64,000 nt of DNA, taken from assembly GCA_030602715.1 (NCBI GenBank), contig JAUVZD010000003.1, forward strand, positions 62,001-126,000, given 5' to 3'. Below are positions 9,627 through 19,183 of the stretch, piece after piece. This stretch comes from Candidatus Coatesiibacteriota bacterium. GTDB lineage: Bacteria > RBG-13-66-14 > B26-G2 > JAUVZD01. How positions within the stretch are numbered: the first letter of the stretch is position 1; each line of letters starts with the position of its first letter. The notes beneath the pieces are model-generated. The model searched no databases, had not been told where the DNA came from, and saw nothing but the letters and a program-made list of their open reading frames with translations. Made by a program: the position numbers and the translations under genes.

Positions 9627-12365
9627 ATGGGTCAAAATGAACCACCGAAAGCCGAAGAGGGCTGGCATACCTTAGAGCAGTATGAGACCGCCGACCTTCT
9701 GGGAAGTGACATCAAACTGGGACTTACCCCGGAGGTGGCGCGCGGTCGTCTGGAGCTCTATGGCTCCAATGTGATCGGGTTGGAGTCCCGAATAAGCCCA
9801 ATAAAGATACTATTCTCCCAGTTTCTGGATGTGATAGTGCTGGTGCTTATCGGTGCTCTGGTGGTAGCCGCCCTGCTCGGCGAATGGGTGGATTCTTTGG
9901 CTATTCTAATCATCGTCATTCTTAATGCGGTGCTGGGTTTTACTCAGGAGTTTAAGGCGGAGAAGGCTTTGGCAAAACTGCGGGAGATGGCTGCCCCCAG
10001 AGCCATAGTGATTCGGGGGGGAGCGGAGATGGATGTCCCCTCCGCCGACTTGGTAGCGGGCGACCTCATCCTTCTGGAAGCCGGGGATGCCATACCGGCT
10101 GACGGGAGGCTGATTGAGGAGGCGGGACTGCGCACCCAGGAAGCGGCTCTGACCGGGGAATCGCACACGGTGGAGAAGGATATTTCTGTGCTCGCCGACC
10201 CCAGGTTACCTCTGGGCGACAAATTTAACATGTTATATCAGGGGACCACCATTGCCGGCGGTCGGGGGAAGGCAATGGTGGTGGCTACCGGTCTTTCAAC
10301 CGAGCTGGGGAAGATTGCCCGTATGGTTCGGGAGGTGGAAAGGGAACCCACACCCTTGCAGAAGCGGCTTAATTCGCTGGGAAAGAGGTTGTTGGTCATT
10401 ATCCTTTCCATCTGCGGGGTAATCTTCCTCCTCGGCTTGCTGCACCAAACCGATACATCCCTGGTCTTCCTCACTGCGGTCAGTCTGGCGGTAGCCGCCA
10501 TCCCCGAGGGTCTGCCCGCTGTGGTTACTATCGCTATGGCTCTTGGCGTCCAACGGATGGCGGTCCGCAATGCCCTCATCCGCAAACTCACCTCGGTGGA
10601 AACCCTGGGCTCCACCACCTTCATCTGTTCGGACAAGACCGGCACGCTGACCCAGAATAAGATGGAGATTACCAAGGTTTATTGTTTGGGTATCGGCGAG
10701 GTGGATATTGGCGACTTAAAAAGGGAAGCACAGCCTTTGGTCAAACATATCCTCAGGACCGGAGCTTTGGCTAACAACATTTACCTTAAGTCGTTGACCT
10801 TGGAGCGGTCAATCTTTGAGATGGCAGAGAACGGTCTTATCGGCGACCCCATGGAGGTAGCGCTGGTGGAGGCGGCGCTAGCCACCGAGTCCCTGGATGA
10901 AATTCCCAAAGGGGAGAAGCTGAAGCTGATAGCTGAGATTCCCTTTGATTCTACACGCAAGCGGATGAGTGTGATTTTCGGCTCTGCCAAGGGATGTATC
11001 AGCATGGTTAAGGGAGCGCCGGAGATAATCCTCCCCCGCTGTAGTAGCGCCTATAAAGACGACCGGGTCATCCCCTTGAACCCTAAACTGGCAGAGAACA
11101 TCGCCTCGGTCAACGAGGGGCTGGCGGAACAAGCCCTCAGGGTTATAGCGTTGGCGGAGAAGAGGTGCGCCGGCGTCCCAAGAGGCGGGGATGATGTCTT
11201 TGAGGAAGGATTGACCTTTCTGGGGTTAATCGCTATGCGGGACCCCCCCCGACCGGAGGTCTATGAGGCGGTGGAGAAGTGCCGATCTGCCGGCATCACC
11301 CCGGTTATGGTTACCGGCGACCACATTGCCACCGCCGAGGCGATAGGTCGGGAGCTTGCCATCTTCGCCGATGGCGATATGGCTATTGACGGGCGAACGC
11401 TGGATGAGATGAGCGATGATGAATTGTTCAATAAGGTTGAGCAGGTGCGCTTGTTCGCCCGGGTCAGTCCGGAACATAAACTGCGTGTGGTAAGGGCGCT
11501 GAAAGCCCGTGGTCAGGTGGTGGCTATGACCGGAGACGGGGTGAACGACGCTCCAGCGATAACCGAAGCAAACATCGGGGTGGCTATGGGCATGAAGGGC
11601 ACCGATGTCACCCGAGAAGCATCGGATATGATCCTCCTTGATGATAACTTCGCCACCATCGTAGCCGCCGTGGAGGAGGGGCGGCGCATCTACGACAATC
11701 TGGCAAAGTTTATCCATTACCTGCTCTCATGCAACACCGGCGAGGTGCTGGTAATGCTTGCCTCATCCATCGCCGGTCTTCCACTTCCCCTGTTTCCCAT
11801 CCAACTATTGTGGATCAACCTGGTCACCGACGGTATTCCCGCATTAGCCCTGGGAGTGGAGCCTGCGGAACCGGACCTGATAAAGCGTCCCCCTCGCAGC
11901 CCCAAGGAGGGTTTCCTGAGGGGTCGTGAACTGGTGGATATCCTCATTGAGGGAAGCACCATTGCAGTAGCTACCCTGGCGGTCTTCATCTTTGAGCTTT
12001 TCTGGCGGGCGCCTTCCCTGGGCTTGGGAGCGGAGTTGGCCTACACCTATGCTCGAACCGCCGCCTTCTCCGTGCTGGTCTTCTCCCAGCTGTTTCATTC
12101 GCTCAACTGCCGGTCGCTCACCCTCCCCCTCCATCAGATGGGTCTCTTCGGAAACCGATACCTAATCCTGGCTTTCTTCGGCTCCATGGCAATCCATTTT
12201 TTAGTTATATACACCCCCTTTATGCAAACCATCTTCAAGGTAACACCCCTTGCGGCAATTGATATTTTAATGGTCACGCTCTTTGCCCTCACCCCCCTCT
12301 TCGGGGTGCAGGCGATGCGCATAATCCGTCAATATTTGGTGAGGAGGAGAGAACAAAATGGATAA
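9627..12365 (+). CDS. P-type Ca2+-transporting ATPase
   Basis: It is a P2-type ATPase of about 912 residues in the inner membrane. It has the N-terminal cation-ATPase domain, the actuator motif LTGES near residue 175, PEGLP in M4 near 293, the phosphorylation site SDKTGTLT near 335, and TGDGVNDAP in the P domain near 634. M6 carries NLVTDG near 731. PEGLP together with N-x-x-T-D in M6 is the calcium-site signature of SERCA/PMCA-like pumps; manganese is possible. The frame extends upstream to TTG at 9594 without a clear ribosome-binding site. ATG at 9627, preceded by a weak purine stretch, is chosen, so the start is uncertain. The stop overlaps the following lipoprotein gene. Confidence 0.93.
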   Translation: MGQNEPPKAEEGWHTLEQYETADLLGSDIKLGLTPEVARGRLELYGSNVIGLESRISPIKILFSQFLDVIVLVLIGALVVAALLGEWVDSLAILIIVILNAVLGFTQEFKAEKALAKLREMAAPRAIVIRGGAEMDVPSADLVAGDLILLEAGDAIPADGRLIEEAGLRTQEAALTGESHTVEKDISVLADPRLPLGDKFNMLYQGTTIAGGRGKAMVVATGLSTELGKIARMVREVEREPTPLQKRLNSLGKRLLVIILSICGVIFLLGLLHQTDTSLVFLTAVSLAVAAIPEGLPAVVTIAMALGVQRMAVRNALIRKLTSVETLGSTTFICSDKTGTLTQNKMEITKVYCLGIGEVDIGDLKREAQPLVKHILRTGALANNIYLKSLTLERSIFEMAENGLIGDPMEVALVEAALATESLDEIPKGEKLKLIAEIPFDSTRKRMSVIFGSAKGCISMVKGAPEIILPRCSSAYKDDRVIPLNPKLAENIASVNEGLAEQALRVIALAEKRCAGVPRGGDDVFEEGLTFLGLIAMRDPPRPEVYEAVEKCRSAGITPVMVTGDHIATAEAIGRELAIFADGDMAIDGRTLDEMSDDELFNKVEQVRLFARVSPEHKLRVVRALKARGQVVAMTGDGVNDAPAITEANIGVAMGMKGTDVTREASDMILLDDNFATIVAAVEEGRRIYDNLAKFIHYLLSCNTGEVLVMLASSIAGLPLPLFPIQLLWINLVTDGIPALALGVEPAEPDLIKRPPRSPKEGFLRGRELVDILIEGSTIAVATLAVFIFELFWRAPSLGLGAELAYTYARTAAFSVLVFSQLFHSLNCRSLTLPLHQMGLFGNRYLILAFFGSMAIHFLVIYTPFMQTIFKVTPLAAIDILMVTLFALTPLFGVQAMRIIRQYLVRRREQNG

Positions 12366-12741
12366 GGATAGACTGGGACGGAGATGGCTCCTTTTGGTGT
12401 CCGCTATCTTCCTGGTCCTGCTGTTGGTCACTTTGGCTTGTGAGGAAGAGGTCTCCCCTTTTACCGGTGTGCCCGACCTATACCAGCCGATTAATGGAGA
12501 GATACTTGCGGTTCAATCTCCCTACTTTGACTGGAGCGATGTGGATGAAGCCACACGCTATCATCTGTTGGTCAGGTCATCAGATGATTATACGCCCTGG
12601 ATTGACAAAGATAAACTGACCGAATCGGATTACCAGGCGATTGAAGTGCTGGCTGGTGGCAACTATCAGTGGAAGGTGCGGGCAGGGGATAATACCTACT
12701 GGGGTCATTGGTCGGCAACCTGGGAGTTCACCATCCAGTGA
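12358..12741 (+). CDS. small predicted lipoprotein with fibronectin-like fold
   Basis: This 127-residue protein starts 8 bases inside the end of the ATPase gene, with GAGGAGAG just upstream, so it is probably co-translated. A basic start, a hydrophobic stretch and LVTLAC at about residues 24-29 suggest a lipoprotein signal, although Thr at -3 is not ideal. The mature part has the pattern P-x-F-D-W-S-D-V-x-x-A-T-x-Y-x-L then YQWKVRA, as in fibronectin type III or Ig-like domains of secreted proteins. Its function is unknown. Linkage to the Ca2+ pump is by position only. Confidence 0.75.
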   Translation: MDKDRLGRRWLLLVSAIFLVLLLVTLACEEEVSPFTGVPDLYQPINGEILAVQSPYFDWSDVDEATRYHLLVRSSDDYTPWIDKDKLTESDYQAIEVLAGGNYQWKVRAGDNTYWGHWSATWEFTIQ

Positions 12742-12951
12742 GCTAATCTTTTAGTCGCTCTCTGGGCGAAGCAAACAAACACACCTGAAATCAAAAAGGC
12801 GATGATAATCAGTATAGTTTGCTGGTGTGCAAGGTTTACCCCGGGGGAGCTTTCAGACTCAACTTTGCGGCTGCTTGTGTTTTATCTTACCCTTTCCCCT
12901 TGTAAAAGGAGCAGGGGGATATTATTTTATGGCTGTTATTGGGGTTTCTTT

Positions 12952-13470
12952 ATGTTAAGAGTGGAGATGAAGGGAAAGACTGAGAGAAGACCGCGCCCCA
13001 AGCCCCCTCATAAGGTGGGTGTATGGAACCGCCTTAAACGGTGGGGGCGGTATGTATATCTGCGCACCGTCCGCCAGGACTCCACCCCGCCTCGCATAGC
13101 CTGGGGAACGGCGGTGGGGGTTTTTCTGGGCGTCTTTCCCACCTTCGGGCTGGGCATACCTGTAGCCTTGGGGCTGGCTTTCATCTTCCGCTTCAATCGG
13201 GCGGCAGCGGTTATCGGCTCAACCATAATGAATCCCCTGACCACTCCCTTCTTCTGGACGGTGAGCGCTCTCCTTGGAGCCTTCATCTTTGGCGAGGATG
13301 TCGCTCATCTGTGGATGCTTTTGAAGAGCGGTTCGGCTAAGGAGGCGATAATGACCTCCACCGTCGCCTATCTGACCGGCAATACCATCATAGCCGTCTT
13401 CTGCTCAGCATTATCCTGGACGCTGGTCTATTTCTCCGTTCGGGCTTTTAAGCGGGGTAGAGCGAGGTAG
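12952..13470 (+). CDS. DUF2062 domain membrane protein
   Basis: A basic N-terminus (RRPRPKPPHK) is followed by the DUF2062 core: WGTAVGVFLGVFPTFGLG, FRFNRAAAVIGSTIMNP and two or three hydrophobic helices. In other bacteria this family is often fused or adjacent to glycosyltransferases and cell-envelope genes, and its biochemical role is not established. The open frame extends back to 12802, but that segment has no family similarity. ATG at 12952 is chosen; ATG at 12967 is an alternative. The gene is convergent with the next one on the minus strand. Confidence 0.8.
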   Translation: MLRVEMKGKTERRPRPKPPHKVGVWNRLKRWGRYVYLRTVRQDSTPPRIAWGTAVGVFLGVFPTFGLGIPVALGLAFIFRFNRAAAVIGSTIMNPLTTPFFWTVSALLGAFIFGEDVAHLWMLLKSGSAKEAIMTSTVAYLTGNTIIAVFCSALSWTLVYFSVRAFKRGRAR

Positions 13471-13565
13471 GGGGGGTAACCGCGATTAAACATATGCTAT
13501 TTAATATTACCTTAGCGAACTAAGAACTCTTATAGAATGGCGAATGTTTACTACAACAATTAGAT

Positions 13566-14699
13566 TTACCGGGATAGTAATCTGTGGGTTTGTTCTAAAT
13601 AAGGTTGCCAAGGGCTTGAAATATCAATACCGTCAATATCTGTCCTTTTTCCATCTTTGAATTCTACTGGAGGACACCCATAGGACCTTATCCAGTCTAA
13701 AAACCCTTCCCATTTTAACTTGGGAACATAGAATAACCAAACATTTTCTCTTACACTACTATAAGCTTTCTCAATAGAGTCCAGGAGCGTTTTAATATCG
13801 GTCTGGTTTTGAGACACCGCAAATTTGAAATAGGCTCTAATATCATTTATTACTCCTTTTAGTTTTGGTGCATTAAATTGCCGGTTAATCCAACTGTCGG
13901 ACCAAAGTCTTTGTAAAAAATCTTCTTCTAGTTTGTTACCTCCAAATTGCTTCAGGAGGTTAAATAGGAATTCGAACGCATGGTTTGGATTTCCGCAGAG
14001 TATTGCGTATTGGCAAATTATGAACGTCCACGCTGTCGGGTTTTTGGGTAGGGCACTCTTTGGCATGTAGCGCGTGATTATATCGTGTAGGCATGTATAA
14101 TAGAACTCGTTTGGTTTTTCGCGGTATTTGTCGATAATGGAAGTATCACCGTTGTTGTTATGTATCAAGTAATTCCTTTGCACTTGCCTTGCCATATTAT
14201 CGAAGACTACCCTCTCTGTTAACGGGACAGAGAACTGTTTATTATTCATTTTCCCCTTAACAAATACATAATTTTCTAATAAATCCTTGCCTACTATTAT
14301 ATTTCTTTTTTCAAAAGGAGCGGATATATCTACTATAGCCCTGTCCTCAAGGTTAACGATATTCATAGTAAATTGTAATTGGTCCCATATATCTTTGTAT
14401 TGGTCAAATAAACCCTTATCAGTAATATCCTCACTATTCGCATTTCTCAAAGCATTCAAGACATCAATCTTTGGGACTATTATAGAATCCCTAGTATAGC
14501 CGCGAACAATTCCCGCAACGGCGATTGATAACCTTAGTAACTCAGCTAATATTACTCGCCCCAAAGTTCCCATTAACGATTGTATATAATGTATGTATTC
14601 ATGAACGAATTTTGCTTGCACAACTGGGTTTGTTGTCAAAGCTTCGTAAGTTTCATCTTTCATATTTATTTTCCACTGTATGAGATCGAAGTCTGCCAT
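13566..14699 (-). CDS. HExxH-motif protein of unknown function, AT-rich
   Basis: This 377-residue protein starts at ATG 14699 behind GGAGAT. Near residue 33 it has HEYIHYIQ, a perfect HExxH zinc-peptidase motif within a helix-like stretch, followed by a long hydrophobic helix. No signal peptide is evident. A third zinc ligand cannot be assigned by eye. Hypothetical proteins with HEY-hydrophobic-H-Y-h-Q exist in scattered bacteria, but I know no function for them. The gene is clearly more AT-rich than both flanking genes and stands alone between genes of different strand or type, which suggests recent acquisition. Protease activity is an inference from the motif alone. Confidence 0.7.
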   Translation of the reverse strand: MADFDLIQWKINMKDETYEALTTNPVVQAKFVHEYIHYIQSLMGTLGRVILAELLRLSIAVAGIVRGYTRDSIIVPKIDVLNALRNANSEDITDKGLFDQYKDIWDQLQFTMNIVNLEDRAIVDISAPFEKRNIIVGKDLLENYVFVKGKMNNKQFSVPLTERVVFDNMARQVQRNYLIHNNNGDTSIIDKYREKPNEFYYTCLHDIITRYMPKSALPKNPTAWTFIICQYAILCGNPNHAFEFLFNLLKQFGGNKLEEDFLQRLWSDSWINRQFNAPKLKGVINDIRAYFKFAVSQNQTDIKTLLDSIEKAYSSVRENVWLFYVPKLKWEGFLDWIRSYGCPPVEFKDGKRTDIDGIDISSPWQPYLEQTHRLLSR

Positions 14700-14828
14700 A
14701 TTTATCTCCGTGTTATCGTCGGTTAAAAGTGAATTCCTTAAACTACAATTTCTATGAAACCTGTGTTTCCTATCAGTTAAAAAGTTTATAAGTCTAAGTT
14801 TGTCATTGCTATCCTCTTCTATCCCCTC

Positions 14829-15983
14829 CTACCTCAGTTTCGTCCAATAGGGCTTATATCTCCCGGTCAACAGTCCCACAAAGCCCCATAACTGTGCTAT
14901 GTTGGTGAGCATAAAATAGAGCGGGAAGTAGGTAAGGCGTCCTTGGGAGAGAGGGGAGAGCTCAATCGCCAAGCCTATTCCCGCCAGGGCGTAGAAGATG
15001 ACCTGGCAGAAGAGGGCTATCTCATAGCCCCGCCACGGCGGGGGGGGGGAGGTCGTCTGTAAGTAGATGTTGGCGGCGAGGAGCAGGAGCATAAGAAAGG
15101 GGCTTGCCCAGCGCAACAGCTTGTGACAGATTAGCTTGAGGGCGATGGGGCGGAAAAAGAGCCTTCCCAGCAGGCGCATGGAGCCGATGGAACCGGCCAG
15201 GATGCGCGCCTTGCGTTTGAACTCCAGGCTCAATGCGTGTGTGCCAGCCTCATAAGCACAAGCCTGGGGGCAGTAGGTGATGCGCGCACCCTCCCGCACC
15301 GCCCACAGGGAGATGAGCAGGTCGTCCATCACCAGCCAGGGGGGATTCTTTTTGCAGAAGAGCTCCCGGCGCAGGGCATATAGACTGCCGTCGGCACCGC
15401 AGACATTCCCCGACTTGCTCTCCGCCCGCTTGATGAAGGATTCGTATCTCCAGTAGAGTCCCTCCCCTGCCGATGAGCCCTCCTTGCCCCTAATAATCTG
15501 CTCTCCAGCCACACAGCCCACTGCAGGGTCGGAGAGGGGAGCAATCAACCGACGCAGAGCCTTCTTTTCTATGGTGGTGTTGGCGTCGGTGAAGACCAGT
15601 ATCTCCCCGCTTGCCGATTCAACTCCAGAAATCAATGCTCCCAACTTGCCCTGGCGCTTGGGGAGGCGCAGGAGACGCACCCCTTTGTCGGCGTGTTGCT
15701 TAACGATTTCGTCGGTGGCATCGTCGCTGGCGTCGGAGATTACTAATATCTCCAGTTTGTTCTTTTCCCAATCCAGGGATAGCGATTCCTCCAGCTTCTT
15801 GCGTATCACTTTTTCCTCGTTGTGCGCCGGGATGAGCAAGGTCAGGGTCGGAGTGTGTTCTTTGCTCTCAATCCTTCTGGGGAAGACGAGCGCCCATAGG
15901 GCGATCAGGATGGGATAGAGTATGTAGCAGAGGACCAGCAGACCCAGGGAAGACCAGAAGACTATGAGCGCAGAGGCAAGCAT
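14829..15983 (-). CDS. family 2 glycosyltransferase, membrane-bound
   Basis: One N-terminal helix is followed by a GT-A domain with LLIPAHNEEKVI, ILVISDASDDATDEI, VFTDANTTIEKKAL (the DxD-like site is DAN) and a GxDGSLYALRRELF segment. About four C-terminal membrane helices follow. This matches processive or polyisoprenyl GT2 enzymes such as IcaA/BcsA-like and dolichol-phosphate-mannose-like types that act on the cytoplasmic face of the inner membrane. No polysaccharide cluster surrounds it, so acceptor and sugar are unknown. The start is ATG at 15983. Confidence 0.88.
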   Translation of the reverse strand: MLASALIVFWSSLGLLVLCYILYPILIALWALVFPRRIESKEHTPTLTLLIPAHNEEKVIRKKLEESLSLDWEKNKLEILVISDASDDATDEIVKQHADKGVRLLRLPKRQGKLGALISGVESASGEILVFTDANTTIEKKALRRLIAPLSDPAVGCVAGEQIIRGKEGSSAGEGLYWRYESFIKRAESKSGNVCGADGSLYALRRELFCKKNPPWLVMDDLLISLWAVREGARITYCPQACAYEAGTHALSLEFKRKARILAGSIGSMRLLGRLFFRPIALKLICHKLLRWASPFLMLLLLAANIYLQTTSPPPPWRGYEIALFCQVIFYALAGIGLAIELSPLSQGRLTYFPLYFMLTNIAQLWGFVGLLTGRYKPYWTKLR

Positions 15984-16043
15984 CTCAGCTTGGGTGAGGG
16001 AGGGAAGGGGAGATAATCTTATGCCTGGACAACCGGAGAAAGC

Positions 16044-16286
16044 TCAATCACCGCTCTCCTTGCTGTTTTGGCTTCTTGTCGGCTTGTGGCACTCCACGCA
16101 GGATTTGGTCTGGTCGTAGTCGTGCTTGGGCTTGGGCATGTCCGGCTCATCCCTCAGGTGGCACTCCACACAGCCCTCTTCATCGTCTATATCCTGGTGG
16201 TCCTCATCATCGGGCAGGGGGGCGGCACAGGAGAGGAGGAAGAATATCATGATAGGGGAGATTAGGAAAGCGAAGCTCTTTTTCAC
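16044..16286 (-). CDS. small dihaem c-type cytochrome lipoprotein
   Basis: This 80-residue protein starts at GTG 16286; an in-frame stop just upstream rules out a longer form. It has a signal peptide ending in FLLSC (lipid Cys20), an acidic linker, and two identical CVECH haem-binding motifs at 39-43 and 63-67. Two CxxCH sites in such a short chain, with extra His residues that could be distal ligands, suggest a periplasmic electron carrier tethered to a membrane. There is no redox operon next to it, so its partner is unknown. It lies directly downstream of no other gene and is divergent from the kinase gene. Confidence 0.78.
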   Translation of the reverse strand: MKKSFAFLISPIMIFFLLSCAAPLPDDEDHQDIDDEEGCVECHLRDEPDMPKPKHDYDQTKSCVECHKPTRSQNSKESGD

Positions 16287-16382
16287 TTTTACTTATGAAA
16301 GATTGTGTTGGAGCGGTTAGTTGGCGATATGGTAACATACATTTGAGCACTTGACAATTGATAAATCCCGAAGGCTCCTCAC

Positions 16383-16411
16383 TTGACTTTCCCTTCCCTT
16401 TCAATTAAAAT
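16383..16411 (+). promoter_or_regulatory. sigma-70-type promoter for the kinase-GT9 genes
   Basis: TTGACT at 16383-16388 and TAAAAT at 16406-16411 are separated by exactly 17 bases, 34 bases upstream of the kinase start codon. The spacing and match make it a good candidate. Confidence 0.6.
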
Positions 16412-16444
16412 CGCTTAGTAATTCTCATCTGCCCGAAAGAGATT

Positions 16445-18055
16445 ATGCCCGAGAAAAAAATTGGTAAATATCAGGTCATCCGCCTGCTGGGGAGCGGGGG
16501 CTTCGGCGATGTCTTTCTGGTCCATGACCCCATCCTGGACCGCAAGTGGGCGCTGAAGGTCTCCTCCGGGGTGGGCGACAAGGGAGAAGCCCTCCTGAAG
16601 GAGGCGAAGCTTACCCTGAAGCTTACCCATCCCCACATCGTCCACCTGCACGATGCCTTCTTTGAGGGACTTAACTTCTGCATGGTCATGGAGTATTGCC
16701 CCGGGGGAAGTCTGGCACAGCGAATCAAGGCGGCGTCAGCGGAGGGTTCGGCTTATAAACCGGAGAGAGCGGCGTCTATCGCCCTGGTGATAGCTGAGGC
16801 TCTGGACTACGCTCACAGCCGGCGCGTCCTGCACCGGGATGTCAAACCGGGGAATATACTCTTCGGCGAGGAGGATATCCCCAAGCTCTCCGACTTCGGC
16901 ATCGCCCGCATCCTGGAAGATGTGCACGGAGCCGCCTCCACCCGCATCGGCTCGGTGCCCTATATGGCTCCGGAACACCTGCTGGGCAGAGCCACCTTCC
17001 AGAGCGATATCTTCTCCGCCGGGGCGGTGCTCTACGAGATGCTCACCTCAAAGCGAGCCTTCCCCGGCTCAAGTGACTATATCGTGATGAAGAGTATAGA
17101 GAGCGGTTTTCTTACCCCACCCCGTCAGATAAACGCCTCCATCCCAAAGTGGCTTGAGGCGGTGACCCTCAAGGCGCTTGCCCAGGACCCCGCCGACCGC
17201 TTCGCAGGCGCCGGGAAGATGGCTGAGGCATTAAGAACCGGGCTTGGGGGTAAACCGGTGCAGGTTACCCCTCCTCCTGAACGTAAAGAGCCGATCCTCG
17301 TCCCCGCTCCATCCTATGCAGAAGGGGATGCTTTGGAGGAGGCTCCCTCAAAGGAGATTGCGCCAAAGCCAAAGAAGAAGCGCGGAGTGGGGTGGTTCTT
17401 TGCGGTTATGCTGCTCATCGCTGCGCTGACTGGTCTTGGAGTGGGGGGAAAGTATCTGCTGGAGTATCTCGGATATCTGGGCGGGAAGGAGGAGCCGGTG
17501 GTGGTAACCGAGGTGCCCATAGAAAAGGATTCCAAGCTGGACTCTCTGAAGGCGAAGGATGACCTGGAATCCAGGATACGAGAAGCGAAGGAGAAGCCTC
17601 TAACCATCAACAAAGTAACCTGGTATAAATACTTCACCAAGGATGTTGGCGGGTTGTTCAAGAAGGGGACCAGGAAGGAGATAGGGGATAGCTTTCTGGA
17701 TCTGGTATTTCTGCGCTTCGGCTTCTATCAGATAGTCGCTCAGGTGGAGGCGACCAACAACCTCTTCAACCTGGAGAGCTTCTCCGGGACACTGACCTTT
17801 GAGCTGCCCCGCTTTGAATCCTCCGGCACCGTCTCTCAGGAGATGCCCTTTACTCTGAAGAAGAATGTGCAGGAGTTTACCCAGGAGTTATACCTGGATT
17901 TCACCTATCTTACCGGGAAAGATTTCATTATGGATAAGGAGTATCAGGGGCTGATCAAGATAAAGTTCAAGGACCAGGAGCTTTACCGCATACTCCTGAA
18001 TTTCAAAGCCGCCAGGGGCTATGAGGAAGAGGGTGAGAAAAGTATTAACCCATAG
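16445..18055 (+). CDS. transmembrane serine/threonine protein kinase (Hanks type)
   Basis: The kinase domain fills residues 1-270. It has a glycine loop LGSGGFG near 16, a lysine in WALKVS, the catalytic loop HRDVKPGNIL near 130, DFGIA near 153 and APEHL of the activation segment. All catalytic residues are present. A proline-rich linker leads to one membrane helix at about 317-340. A periplasmic domain of about 195 residues follows that I do not recognise. It lacks PASTA repeats, so it is not a muropeptide-sensing PknB. It probably senses an envelope signal and phosphorylates cytoplasmic targets. Its last 35 bases overlap the GT9 gene. Confidence 0.93.
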   Translation: MPEKKIGKYQVIRLLGSGGFGDVFLVHDPILDRKWALKVSSGVGDKGEALLKEAKLTLKLTHPHIVHLHDAFFEGLNFCMVMEYCPGGSLAQRIKAASAEGSAYKPERAASIALVIAEALDYAHSRRVLHRDVKPGNILFGEEDIPKLSDFGIARILEDVHGAASTRIGSVPYMAPEHLLGRATFQSDIFSAGAVLYEMLTSKRAFPGSSDYIVMKSIESGFLTPPRQINASIPKWLEAVTLKALAQDPADRFAGAGKMAEALRTGLGGKPVQVTPPPERKEPILVPAPSYAEGDALEEAPSKEIAPKPKKKRGVGWFFAVMLLIAALTGLGVGGKYLLEYLGYLGGKEEPVVVTEVPIEKDSKLDSLKAKDDLESRIREAKEKPLTINKVTWYKYFTKDVGGLFKKGTRKEIGDSFLDLVFLRFGFYQIVAQVEATNNLFNLESFSGTLTFELPRFESSGTVSQEMPFTLKKNVQEFTQELYLDFTYLTGKDFIMDKEYQGLIKIKFKDQELYRILLNFKAARGYEEEGEKSINP

Positions 18056-19085
18056 CCGACCGGCAAAGCTCGTTGTCCTGCGCCTGTCACATCTGGGCGA
18101 CCTGTTGCTCATCATCCCCGCCTTGAGGGCACTCAGAGCCCTCCATTCTCACGCTGAAATAGTTCTGGTCACCGAGGAGGAGTATGTTCCTCTATTTTCG
18201 CTGGTCTCGGCGGTGGATGGTGTCGTTGGCATAAAGCCACGAGAGCTCCGCTCCCGCAAAGCCCGGCAGAGGGCGGTGCAGAGAATAAATGGGCTCGGTC
18301 CTTATGACCTTATGTTAGATCTTCATAATGTGAGCAGAACTCGGGTTCTGCGTAATTCCATCCATGCCCGGCAGGTGCTGGTTACCAATAAACATACCTT
18401 GGGGCGGTGGCTTTTAGTGCTGTTGAAGAAGGACATGCTTCCCCGCCCCTGGCAGGTGGCTTACGGTCACCTGATGCCTTTAAGGGCGCTGGGCTTTGCC
18501 GGGGAGATGCCCGACCACCGCCTGGAGGTTGACAACGAAAGGGGACTGCGGTTGGCTGGTGAGCTGGGCATCCAGATGCATGCGCCCCCTCTGGCTTTTG
18601 CCCCCTTCGCCACCGGGTGCACCAAGGAGTGGCCCGGCGAAAATTACATTGAGCTTGCTCGTTCGGCGGTGGAGAGATTCGGGGGAGTGGTGCTTATCTT
18701 GGGCTCACCAGCTGAGGGCGAGCGGGGGGAGGCTCTGGCGTCTGCGCTCAGGGATGATGGGATAACGGCGGTAAGCCTGGCGGGGAGGATTGGCTTGGGC
18801 GAACTACCCCATCTGCTCTCCTGTTGTTGTACCCTGGTTGGTGGGGATACGGGATTAGCTCATCTAGCTTCAGCATGCGGGATTGCAAATGTGGCTATTT
18901 TTGGACCTACCACCCCCCGGCTGGGATTTTCCCCTCTGGGGGAGAGGAGTACAGTGGTGGAACGGGAGCTCACCTGCCGACCCTGCAGTCGCCACGGGGG
19001 GGAGCGCTGTCCCCTGGGGACCCTGGAGTGTATGCGGGAGATTAGACCACAGATGGTGCTTGAGGTACTTGAGGATTTGATATAA
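18021..19085 (+). CDS. family 9 glycosyltransferase (heptosyltransferase-like)
   Basis: This 354-residue GT9 protein has the N-terminal pattern VVLRLSHLGDLLLIIPALRAL and the C-terminal donor-binding pattern LVGGDTGLAHLASA then IFGPTTP. It ends with the Cys cluster CRPCSRHGGERCPLGTLECM seen in many ADP-heptose:LPS heptosyltransferases. It probably acts at the inner face of the cytoplasmic membrane on lipopolysaccharide core. It begins inside the kinase gene (ATG 18021 after AGGGG; GTG at 18033 is also possible), so translation is probably coupled. That is an unusual partner for a kinase. Confidence 0.9.
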   Translation: MRKRVRKVLTHSRPAKLVVLRLSHLGDLLLIIPALRALRALHSHAEIVLVTEEEYVPLFSLVSAVDGVVGIKPRELRSRKARQRAVQRINGLGPYDLMLDLHNVSRTRVLRNSIHARQVLVTNKHTLGRWLLVLLKKDMLPRPWQVAYGHLMPLRALGFAGEMPDHRLEVDNERGLRLAGELGIQMHAPPLAFAPFATGCTKEWPGENYIELARSAVERFGGVVLILGSPAEGERGEALASALRDDGITAVSLAGRIGLGELPHLLSCCCTLVGGDTGLAHLASACGIANVAIFGPTTPRLGFSPLGERSTVVERELTCRPCSRHGGERCPLGTLECMREIRPQMVLEVLEDLI

Positions 19086-19183
19086 CAGTTTAGCAGGGAG
19101 CGGGGTTGGCGAGAATTGGTATGAGGATATATAGGTTCAATGGGGTATAGGGGAGGTAGAGGAATAATCTCAGGGAGAGATTC

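Noticed and set aside
12802-12951. N-terminal extension of the DUF2062 protein
   Set aside because: The extension is outside the family pattern and has no supported start; ATG 12952 fits better.
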